Shown here: positions 50,217-61,000 of the stretch, piece after piece | How positions within the stretch are numbered: position 1 is the stretch's first letter | Layout: each line of letters opens with the position of its first letter | NCBI GenBank assembly: GCA_029721515.1 | Contig: CM056550.1 | Coordinates: 26,486,619-26,550,618, forward strand | Reading direction: 5' to 3' | Source of the DNA: Synanceia verrucosa | Lineage: Eukaryota; Chordata; Actinopteri; Perciformes; Synanceiidae | DNA: 64,000 nt | Notes under the pieces: generated by a model | Database searches by the model: none | What the model was told of the DNA's origin: nothing | What the model saw: the letters and a program-made list of their open reading frames with translations, nothing else | Program-made: the position numbers and the translations under genes

Positions 50217-50385
50217 TCATGTAGGGTCTCAGTCATCCAGGTTGAGGTAAATCAGAAAGAGCAAAAAAGAGTCAACTGGACTTGCTGCTTCAGTTCTGAA
50301 CTGAAGAAGCCTCTTGGATGAGAGCTGAATCTTTAAAAAAAAAAACCCTTAAGCAAGCCGGTTGACTCTTTTTTGCTCTTTCTGA
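50217..50385. repeat. Foldback repeat with nested palindrome
   Basis: Inverted arms at 50252-50285 and 50353-50385 share TCAGAAAGAGCAAAAAAGAG followed by TCAAC, differing only at two or three positions near the loop. The loop contains a perfect 9-bp palindrome (50288-50306, CTTCAGTTC-T-GAACTGAAG) and CTCTTGGATGAGAG, a string I know from a common teleost retroelement tail. A related fragment occurs at 57125-57215. The structure would fold into a long hairpin. Confidence 0.75.
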
Positions 50386-50399
50386 GTATTAACCTCTGC

Positions 50400-53300
50400 T
50401 GCTCTCAAACATGAACAGAGCTCACTCTAGGTAATGACTTTATTTTGCAGACGCATTGAGCAGGAAGCTACCAAAAACACAAAGAAATTGATGATACTAT
50501 TAAAGTATGTGTTACCAGCAACTGAAACTTAAAAAAAACTCAATACCCTGAAGAAAAGAAAAAAGAAAGCTAAAAAGCTGCATTATCAAAGACCAACAAA
50601 ATCATATTGTGTAGGAATAGCATCTCTACTGGGATTACAGGAAATTTAAAGTTGAGAACTCAAAGATAAACTGAGTCCAAACAGTCAGATGCTTGATGTT
50701 ACAGAAAGTATATTCCAGTAAACACAGCATGTAAGTGCTAAAGATGTTAAAGACTCACAGAATAATGTGATCAAGAAAGGTTTCCAATAAAACAGAAAAT
50801 CTGCGTCAACACATGAAAGAATAAAAGAGTTTTAAAGCTTGTAGGTGGGTCTATTAGATTACTATTCCAGCTTCGCATGAATCAACAAAGTCAGCAAACA
50901 CAAAGAGTCAGATCATCATACGATTTACAACATATCCCAGGGGAATCAGCGTCCAACATTGTGCCAAGCTGCTGCTTCAGCAGAATCTGTCCACGTCAGC
51001 AAAGCATTCCTATTCAAGCACACAGTTTCACTGTTATAGTGCCCTCGATCAAACGGAGGCAGAAGAAGCCAAAGGCAGACCAACTTAAACCAGCAACACT
51101 GCACATGACCTGATCTATTGTCTCCATTATGGAGTTATGTCCATGTAGTCATATGTCATATGTAATAGGAGAACGTTAGGATCTAAACGATGAAGTGACT
51201 GAACTCGTAAGACTTGATATAAACATGGCAGATGACTGAAACATTTGTAGCCTGTTCACTTCAGCACCATATGGTGGCTGAAGCTCAGTGGGTTCAAAGG
51301 TCAAACTTTAGCCACAAGGTTTGCGTTTTTAACTGTCATACACTTAATTAATCACTATATTTAAATACAATGCATAACTTGGGTAATTACCTGTTTGCTG
51401 ACCATCTTATAATAACCACTAAAACACATTTTTCTGTTCAGTAATGACAGTAAATAACTGTCACTTGGCATCTCAATCAAAAAATAATGTGCCTTGCTTT
51501 TTATTGTTATTATTATTATTACTTTAAACAGTAAACTTGAAAATTTATGGATAACAACAATAATATGTTAGTATTAAATATTAGTATTAGTACATTTACG
51601 TAATGTTCTGTCTAGAATCCTGGAGACCCTTAACCCTTTAAACACATACTAAACATAATTTTATCAGCTTTATTACATGTCGTTATTTTATGAGAATATA
51701 GTTTGAAGTGATGACATGAAAAGCCTGGAACACATGACTGGTGCTGACAGTTCTCTCTACACAGCTCTACCACAATTCTCCTGAATTCTTTTTTTATGTC
51801 TCATAGTATACTTTTATATGAGATGGCGTACTTTGTTTTAATAGGAATATGTCACAAGGTTTAACATTTAGTGCCAATACCATCATTTTTTCCAATTAGT
51901 GGTAAGTAATTGCCAAGACGTGGCTTAAAAAGGTTAGTAAAAGGGTTTAAAAAGGTAACATGACAGAGTAAGTAGTTGCAACACAATCACCACATGCAAG
52001 ATAGGCCCATTTTTTGACAACTGTTTGAAACTACTAATACAAGAGATCATCCATAGCTCTGTGGCATTCAGTATACCTTTAATGATTTACAAGCATTTAA
52101 TATAGGCTATTTTCAGTCTACTGTTTTTGTTCTGACACCCACCAACCTCTCTTTCTTCTGAAAGCTTTCACTTTCACTTCAGATCACATTAGAAATGAGG
52201 CACTGTGGCTGCATTGCTTCACTGTGACCAGCAGCTGTCAGTGTTGTCACATTATTGGGATGGAGTTGAAGTTATTTGGTCCAAATGGTCGCCCTGGCCT
52301 GTATATTTAAATTCACAACTTCAGAAATTAATGATTTGTAACATAGCACATTTTTAGAAGTGTCTTGTTTAATCAGACATAAGGTGTGGTGACACTTTGT
52401 TCTACTGACATGTGAGTCAGTACTTTACCTCAGATTGTTTCAGGATCTGCATCTTGTTTCTACTCACAATGGAGCAGATACAATTATAGCATCCTCTGTG
52501 TTCATGATGTGAGCATCTGGACTTCCAGCACATTTGACTCCCTGCAGTCAGGAATAAATCATTAATTTGAGTCGCCTCTTTCCAAGCTACATTCATAACA
52601 CTGACACACATACATCACCGTGTCCATGGGAGCGATTCTTCACGCGTCTGTAAGGTAAAGTTGTCCGGATCATCTGTATCTGCACTGTCAGGAGGAGCTT
52701 CCTCCTCAGGCTTCACTTCGCCTCTGACAAATGAGCTGAGCTGCTGATGGAGTGGTCAGTGATCTCCAAAAGGCTAGCAGGATTCAGAAAGTGACATCCT
52801 GCTTAAACATATGGTTTGTTTTTGATTTGCTGCAAGACTTCCAAACTTCAGCTATAACCAACTCTTTATTTTCTACAGGGGTTGTGTGTCCTTTCTTATA
52901 TGATCTGTGTAAGGCATTTAAATAAACCCACATTATTCTTCTGTCACAGTGCGTCAGTCTAAAATACATGACTGTACTGTGACAGCCCAAAAACAGGACA
53001 TGTCCAGCGACTTAAACTGATTTAAGGTCTCGGCCGTCCAGATAAAAAGCAAGAGGCAGTCAGAAACAAGCCGCACACTCAGCAGAGGTGATTATAACAT
53101 TTAATCACAGAGACCTATATCGCCAAGCTTTACAGGCTTCTCGCCCCAAGGTTTGATTTACCCGCCCTCTTCCTGAGGAAAAATCTCATTCACGAGACAG
53201 ATTGCTGAGCGGGCCTCTATGACTGGCCCCTATAAATCATTCTTTAATCAGAGGCCTCTGAGATTGGGCGCAGACACCCGCGGGAGCACCGCCATGACAC

Positions 53301-54650
53301 CTCAACTCCTCCCTTTGCGTCTCTGCAGGCCAAGGAGTTTTTATCCTCTTCTGTTTCCTCCCCAGGCTTGTCTGCATTTGTATCAGTCACCAGGAAACTA
53401 AGAGGGATGACCCGCCCTGCACTCTGCGCTCACAAGAGCACCCTGAACACTTCCTTTACAGAGGACCAGGGACAAGATGACTACTCAGACACAGGCTCTG
53501 GGACCGCAATAGGTGCCCATTTTTGCCCACAAGGTCCCCAAAGCAGGTTAATCCGGCCATGCTCTGGTTTCTCTGGCAACTATATAATAAATCACTAATA
53601 AAGGAAGGAGGGCTGACAACTCTGGAGTTTCTCCTTTTATCTGCAAACTCAAGACAGACAAGACAAACAGAAACATTGGGTGCTTCATCAAAGGAAGTTA
53701 ATGAACCCATTTGGGCGCACTTGTCATTGTTTGTTATTGTCACCAGCAATATGCAATTAGGAAATAGAAAACACAAAACTACATATAAATGTAGGCCTAT
53801 TACTCACATACGGAGCAAAGACACTGAGAAAACAGTGAAGGGGTGTTGATGCATGTAAGTATTTGTCAGTCATTTATTTTCTTGAAAAATACAGTTTTTA
53901 TGAGTAATGAAATTTCAGGAAATGGTGAAAACCTGGCTTGGTTTGAAAAAGCCTCAGATACATACAGCAAAAATTAGCACTTGAGGAAATGGAGCCAGTA
54001 AAAAAATCTTTGCATTTTTTTCCCCCATTTACAAAAATTGATACATCTCTCTCGACTAATTGATTAATCAACTAATCCTTTCAGGTTTAAGTATAAACAA
54101 TAAACTCCCATTTGGTCAACAGTGGAATATCAACATTGGACAGCCTGAGTGCTGTTCTGAGGTCCAGGGTTTGTCTGGAACCAGCAGTTGAGAAACCAAT
54201 ATCACAACAAGGTGAATTAAAGTGGCTGTTCTGGAGGTTTTCATCATATTTCATATCTTGAATGACAGAAGTTGAGCTATAGGAGTACTGCACTGACAGG
54301 TTACCACAAATCTGGACATTTGTGGACAAACTACAAAATAAAACCACATTTCAAGCTCAATATCCTGAAATTAGAGGGCTATGTGAGAGGATAGCCATAC
54401 AAATGGATAGTTTGCAGATGGGCGACATGACATTTGTACAGGAAACAATGTGGAAACTGATGGGTTTTCATCATTAACAACCACATCAGACACATTTGAA
54501 TCTGATATTGAAAGGACACATTCAGCTGATAAAGCTATAGGCTAGTAAGCGTCCATGTTTACTATATGCTATGATTATATGGTGTGCCAGAAATGGGCGC
54601 ATGATGGGAAGTGTGTAAAGAGATGAATGAGAGGAGAGAGCTGAAGACTT
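50400..54650. other. Intergenic DNA upstream of hs3st2
   Basis: AT-rich to about 52.1 kb, with nothing recognised. The part from 52.6 to 53.6 kb is richer in G+C and looks less repetitive (see the separate entry). No complete gene was found; a possible isolated minus-strand exon-like segment at 52619-52733 is listed as a finding. Confidence 0.5.
53040..53270. promoter_or_regulatory. Candidate enhancer upstream of hs3st2
   Basis: A non-repetitive, moderately GC-rich block 1.8-2 kb upstream of the hs3st2 start codon. It has several homeodomain-like cores (TTTAATCA, TTTAATCAG), GGTTTGATTTA and ACCTATATCGCC, and no coding potential. It looks like vertebrate conserved non-coding DNA, but conservation cannot be tested here. 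Confidence 0.3.
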
Positions 54651-54659
54651 TTTTTTTAA

Positions 54660-55044
54660 TGCAACGATATGGTGACGTCACCGTGTCACTCAGCCGGTTG
54701 GAGCTGTCAGAGCGCGCGCTATACTCCCACAGCTTCTCACTCGTGCGCGGTGACCATGGAGACGTCCAGGAGTTTCACAGGAGGATGTCTTTTCCAAAGT
54801 GAGTGCGCAGCGAAGGACGAGTCCTGAAGGGACGGGACGCACACGGATTGCGCTGAAACGCCTCGCGGTGAAGTGGTGGAAGTGTTCACAACCAACCAAC
54901 TGAGCAGCTGCAGAAGTTGCTCTCTCTTTTTTCTGCTTTTGGAGACTGAGCACAGTTCAGCCACTTCAAGCGACTAAAACACATCAGAGAGGACGGAACG
55001 CCGAGTCAATTAGAAAACCATGCACTGTTCATATCCATGGAGAG
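54660..55044 (+). promoter_or_regulatory. hs3st2 CpG-rich promoter and 5' UTR
   Basis: G+C and CpG rise sharply from about 54660 (AGAGCGCGCGC, CTCGTGCGCGGTGACC, CGCCTCGCGG), directly ahead of the coding exon. No clear TATA box. Two upstream ATGs at 55020 and 55037 are out of frame with the main ATG and overlap it. Confidence 0.55.
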
Positions 55045-58000
55045 ATGGCATGCGTGCTCCTCTTCAGTCGACTTCTTCCCTTCTCACACAGGCTCAAAAG
55101 AACATCCATGTGCTTATTGGCGCTTTTCCTCTCTTATCTGTGCTATTGCTCGCTGTTCCCTGCCTACACCGTCATGCAGAAGCCAGGTGATCCGACGCCC
55201 AGCTGTCAGCGAGTCCGGGCCAATGGAGCCAAAAGGCGCATCCACAAATCTCCGTACTGCGCTCCGCCGCTGGATGCGCAACCGAGCAGCGTTGATGCAT
55301 CTCGGCTGCAAACCGACCAAAGACCCTCTTCGACTTTCCGCGTCGACACGCCCAGCCCTCCTATGGGTAATCTAAAGTTTGGGAATAAAAAGTTACCCAA
55401 CGCTATCATAGTTGGTGTGAAGAAAGGAGGCACCAGGGCGGTGCTGGAGTTCATCAGGATTCATCCAGATGTGCGAGCGGCTGGCACCGAGACGCATTTC
55501 TTCGACAGGAACTATGACAGGGGCCTGGAGTGGTACAGGTAAGACTAAGAGTCTGGCTCACCTGCGCACGTGTTTACGTGTAATCTAATTTGAGGAAAAG
55601 ATTGCAGTTTAAATCAGGATTCGTGCCAAGAAGCCAAAGACAGGTGAATTACTTCAGGTTGATGTGCTAGTTACTGGAAAGTAGTTAGTTCCTTCTTTCA
55701 AAACTACTTACACCAAAAAGTAATGCATTACTCTTTTTTAAAAGAACCTTCCATAAAGCTCCATTTATGCCCTCATAGCTTCATTTTAGTGCTATATGAA
55801 AAACAGACTGCTGGTCCACTCTACAGTTGTTAGTCATCACCACACTCTGCTCAACATTATGGCAATTCAAACACAAACCTGACTCCAGGCATGTAGCTTC
55901 TGTAAAGTGCAGATTTCTGAAATGAAATCCGGGAACATTCCCAGCTCGCAGATAGCAACAGTTATTACGGTAACGACTGGCTACCGTAATAACTGTTGTT
56001 ATAGTTTGTGCTCAACATGCTCCCTGAGGCTTTCTGCTAGTACCCGGATACTGTAATAACATTTGTTCCAGTCAACATGCAATCATAAAATGCTGGAATC
56101 GGGGACAGCTAAAACCAGGGACTGGTCATCCAAAAATGGGGACTGTCCCCAGAAATCATTTTCCAAGTAACAGACAAATGCATCATATCTATTTAGTAAA
56201 AAAGTAATGCGTTAGAGTATTAGTTACTGTCAAACATAACAGTGTTACTAATGACACTGGCCAGACAGATGAATTTTATAGGCTTTTCATTAAACTGGGG
56301 CCCTCAAATAGGCTACAATGGGGCCCTCTGGATGATAAAGGCTCATTGGATTATCTCAGTTTAATTGTGGACAGGATTTCCAGGAACATGTAGCCCCAAC
56401 TCAAAACAAATCCATCTGTGTAATCCAAATTTAAACTGATGTTTGTTCAACACAATAAAATGCAATTAAATTGAAATTATATTACCCATTCACCCATAAA
56501 CACTAAATATGGTTGAGGTGTTTTATATAAAACTATCACCAAACCAACAACCTTGAACTACCTTAACAGTTCAACTGGTGGAAAAAAAAATAATGCAAAC
56601 TATAGTCCAAATACCCACTGAAAAAAATAAAATCAAATTACAGAGCTTGGCCTAATTTAAACTATTGTAAAATAAAAGTCAGTTCAGATAATATAAAGTC
56701 CAGGTTCACACAGCAAAAACATGTCCCCAGTTTGGTTTTCAGCTGCTGTACATCAGTGTTAATTCTGTGTCCATCCAGATTCAAAATTATTTTCTGGACA
56801 AACTCAAATGTGCACTGAGAGTTGTCCAGGAAACTGAGATCCAGGGCATAAATTAGACCAAACAACAAGACGAACGCCATTATGGCACTTCCTACATTGG
56901 TGAGGACTGTCTTTGACACCTTCAAAGACGACCACCACTTCATCTGCTTCCCCACACTCATCTATTTGAATTATGTAAATGCCCATAACTGTGGTGGCAA
57001 TGTCCTTTTCTGCATCCTCAACAGCAGAGGACTGAAAAAGAGAAACACGCATTGCTCTTGTAAAACAAGAAAACATGCCTTTTTTACATTAAAACAAGAA
57101 ATTATTTTTGAATTACAACTATAAGTTTGTTGAAGACATTTCACCTCTCATCCAAGAATGTCTTCAAACTTCAAGCAGATCCAGCTGACTTGGATGACTG
57201 AGAACCCTCACAGTTACAGTTGTGAACCTTTTCTGCAGGAACCTTTTCTGCAGGTCTCTTTTCTTTTAATCCATAATATTTTATGATTTATAACTGTTAT
57301 TTATATATGAACTGCAAAACACATTAAAAAAAAATCATTCATTAATACAGAGTCCATAATAGTGTGCTAGTTGGGGAAATAGCTGGATAACACTGCTTAG
57401 CTTTGCATGGGAAACAGTGATAAACTCACCAGATATTCCTTGGAGACAAAGATGGGATCTTCATTCAGATACACAGTATATGACCAGGCTTTTCATGATG
57501 CACTCCCTCCTGATGTTGATGTCATCACTAAAACAGAGGCCATGAAGTAGGAGAAAACTTGGTTAAATATTGGTACAACAGTGGAAAAGGGATTAGAGCA
57601 GGTTGTACTGTTGCTCCACCCCTGTGAAGGATACAAAAAAAAAAAAATAAACCTTACATTAACCTCCACAATACAGTCAGCATGTCCTCTGCATTTTCAC
57701 TAACCTTATCTTTCAAGGCCAGGATGCTCTTCATCTTCTGCACTGGAAGGAGCCTCTCTGACAAATGGTCCAGCTGTGACAGAAACTTTGATTGCAGTAC
57801 TCTGTGGTGATCCTCAGGAACTCTTCATTCACCTTGAAAATATGAATAGACAAAAAAAAAAAGCCATGTCTTTTATTGTTTATTGTTATTACCTTCAGGG
57901 CTACAGGGCCGCAGGACAATAGAGATATTTAAATTGCAATTCTGCAATCATAAAAGATAATGAAGAAATTAAAAACCATCAACAATGGGGGTGGAAGTAA

Positions 58001-61000
58001 CTAGTTATCTACTCACATTACTGTAACTAAGTCACTGTTGAGGGTTATTAAACTAACATATTTCAGACAGACAGAAATCTTTGTGAGTGGTCCAGTATTG
58101 AGCGATGGCTGTTAACTCATTGAGTGCCAGCCGTTTTATAAAACAAAAAGTGCCTTGTGCCAGCATTTTTGCCCATTTTGAATCATATTTCTAGACCCAC
58201 AGAATATTTTGGACCATGTCTCTGAAAACACAGAGTAGCTCAAATGAAAGAAGAGACTCTCTATTTCGTCATGAAGAAAAAAGGTTGTTTTTACCTTGTT
58301 CCATTCTTGTTTTATGTGGAAGAGAGTAGAGGCCACTTTCACCAAAATCGCTAGTTTTTGTTCCTGCTTTGATCTCCTGGGCGTATATTAACTTTTTTTG
58401 TCCCGACTACAAATCCCAGAAGTCCCAAAATAACTCACAGGCTGCAGAAGACCGCGATCACCGACCCGCTGCAGAAAAAACACTTTGAGGGCGTAAGCCA
58501 TCGGTGGCGCTCAAACGTCTGATTTTCAATGGCGTCAGAAGCCGTCATTGGTACTCAAAAGTTAAACCTGTTAGGATTGTTGTGTCTCAGTAAGTGTCTG
58601 ATAACTTTTTGGATCTAGAGAAATAAAACGTTGTTCCTTTTTCTTGACCCAGTCTGTTTGTTTTTTGTTCAAGTCCTGCTCAAGATGAAGTCTTCTCAAT
58701 ATACCAGACTCAACAAATGCAGGCGGCCATTGAATTCAAAGACCTCATCCACGACAGAGAAATCTGTTAAATGTCACAAAGCTTCACTTTCTGTATTCCA
58801 GTTCTACCTGCCTGTTGTCCAGCCTTTGACTTGTAGCAGCAGGAGAAGCTCAGGTGTTCCTAATAACACTAACGATGGATCTGTTCAAATGTCAGCATCT
58901 AAAGGGAAGCCAGTCACTATTAATTTCATTATTTACACTTGTGTTTCAACCTGAAAAAGAAGTTCAGGCTAGTTTCTATGGCTCTTCTGCCTCTTTCACA
59001 ATCAAAATCTGTCTGTCTATTCTTGAGGGTGCTCCCTCAAAACACTTCAAACAATTCAAAGAAAGGCAGAAGCTGAGACAAATTGCGGCCTCTGCCTCCT
59101 GTCGGTTCTAGTGGTGCAAATGAAATCCACATTAAATCTGCTGCTTACTGTCAAAAATGCAATTTGTCCCCCTCTCTCCCCCTTGGCACCTCTCTGTGTA
59201 CACTCTGTTTTGAGGTGGGTAAACATGCCGGATGTGTTTTCTGCAGCCTCTACACTCATTTCACGCTCCTATTGCAGTCAACTTTGGAGGCCTGAGCTGG
59301 AAGAGTCTAGTTTCCCTCTTGTTTTGATGCATAGAGCATTATAAAATCCAAACTCTCGAGGCGAACGGCATAAACGGCGGTGTGCTGGCCTGCTGTCGCT
59401 GCCAGGCCTCTGAGCTATTGTCTTGTTTATCCATGGCAATTAAACTCCTCTCAAAATGAATGTTGAATTAAAAGATTTACATCCAAAATTATACATTGTT
59501 AACTAAGTGCAACTAGCTAAGCGGGTTCACGAACATCCACATCATTATTTTAACTCCTTAATTGCAGATTTCAAATCAGAAATGTTGTGGTTCAGTCATG
59601 AAATATCAGGCACATATGCAGACAGCCAATCATACACAAACACACCAACTCTCATGTTAGTGATTGGCTGTCAAGCAGCCTGCAGGAGGGATGAGTATCA
59701 GTAGTATTATAGAATAATTATGAACTGAAAATATCTCCACTAATTGGCACTTTTCAGAGCAGTTAGATGCTGAAGCCCTTTTTCATCTCAGAAATGTGTC
59801 TTGGAGATGTTGACCAGAAGCGAATCCTCGCCTATTACCACGGTTTGATTGTCAGCTGTCAAAGCTGCACAGAAAAGGTCAATGCCAAATCACCCACTGT
59901 CCGGGATTGCTTTCAAAACAAACAGTCCTCTGGCACTCATCAATAAGGGCTAAATTACTTTACTACTTTATTACTATGGTGTAGTCATAGTAATTGTTGA
60001 TATGCAAATGAGAAGAAATGCAGTAATGAGTCAGATTTAGCGGTGCTAAAGGCCACAGAGGGTGCTTGTAATCCAGTGGAGAACATTTAATTCATCCGTA
60101 GCCTCTTCAATGGGCTGGTTGCATTTTGCTGCAGCTCAGCATCAATCCAGTGAATGTACAAGTGAAAGCAGCTGTTTGTAGGATCCATGGGCTAGGAACA
60201 TTTCTGAAAGGGTGCCCCTAGTGGTCGCATCAATACAACAGGGGATACATGGAAACAACACATCGACTGCACCAAATTCATGTTTTTTTATTTCTTGTGT
60301 TTTAATAATCAACCTGTCTTCATTCCCAGGGTGTAAATTACAAACTTTTTCACACCACCTAGCATGTGACACCAACACAAAAGATCAATTAACTACAGTG
60401 TAAACTGATCCACACTAACAGCAAACACTCAGGTTCAGTGTGGAGTGTTTGGAGTGAAAGGACACACTCAGGGCTGGTGGATCGGCCCAACACAAGGCTT
60501 TCATTCAGGAGACCAAACATCAAAGTCATTTCAAACCTTTTTCCTAAACCCAACTATTGTGGGTTTGTTGCCTAAACCTAATCAAGTGTTGTTGTTTTTT
60601 AATTCACACAGTTAACCATGTGTTTACTGTGACTGCAAAGTGACAGTTGTGATCAGTACATGACAGGTTGGGGATGAGAATGTGCTGCTATAAACAAAAA
60701 ACACACTTGAATTCAGTTAGAATAATTTACAGGTGGAGTTGCAACAAATATTTTAGCGATGAATTAGTCAATCAACGCAAAATAAACTATAGTTGGTTAT
60801 AAGTTTAAGCTCTGATATGGTCTTACCATTATTGTGAATAGAATATTTTTATTTAGTTCTGGACCACCTTGTGACCTAGGAAATAGTAATTGACATTTTT
60901 AACAGTTTTCTGAGGTTATATGGATCAAACGATAACCTGAAGTCAAAAAGTACTCGTCAGATTAATCCCTTATTGAAAATAATTGTTTGTTTTAGCTTCA

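Noticed and set aside
58631..59111. Plus-strand frames of 85-107 codons next to the MITE
   Set aside because: No domain, signal peptide or homology recognised, and they lie in the hs3st2 intron with no splice context.
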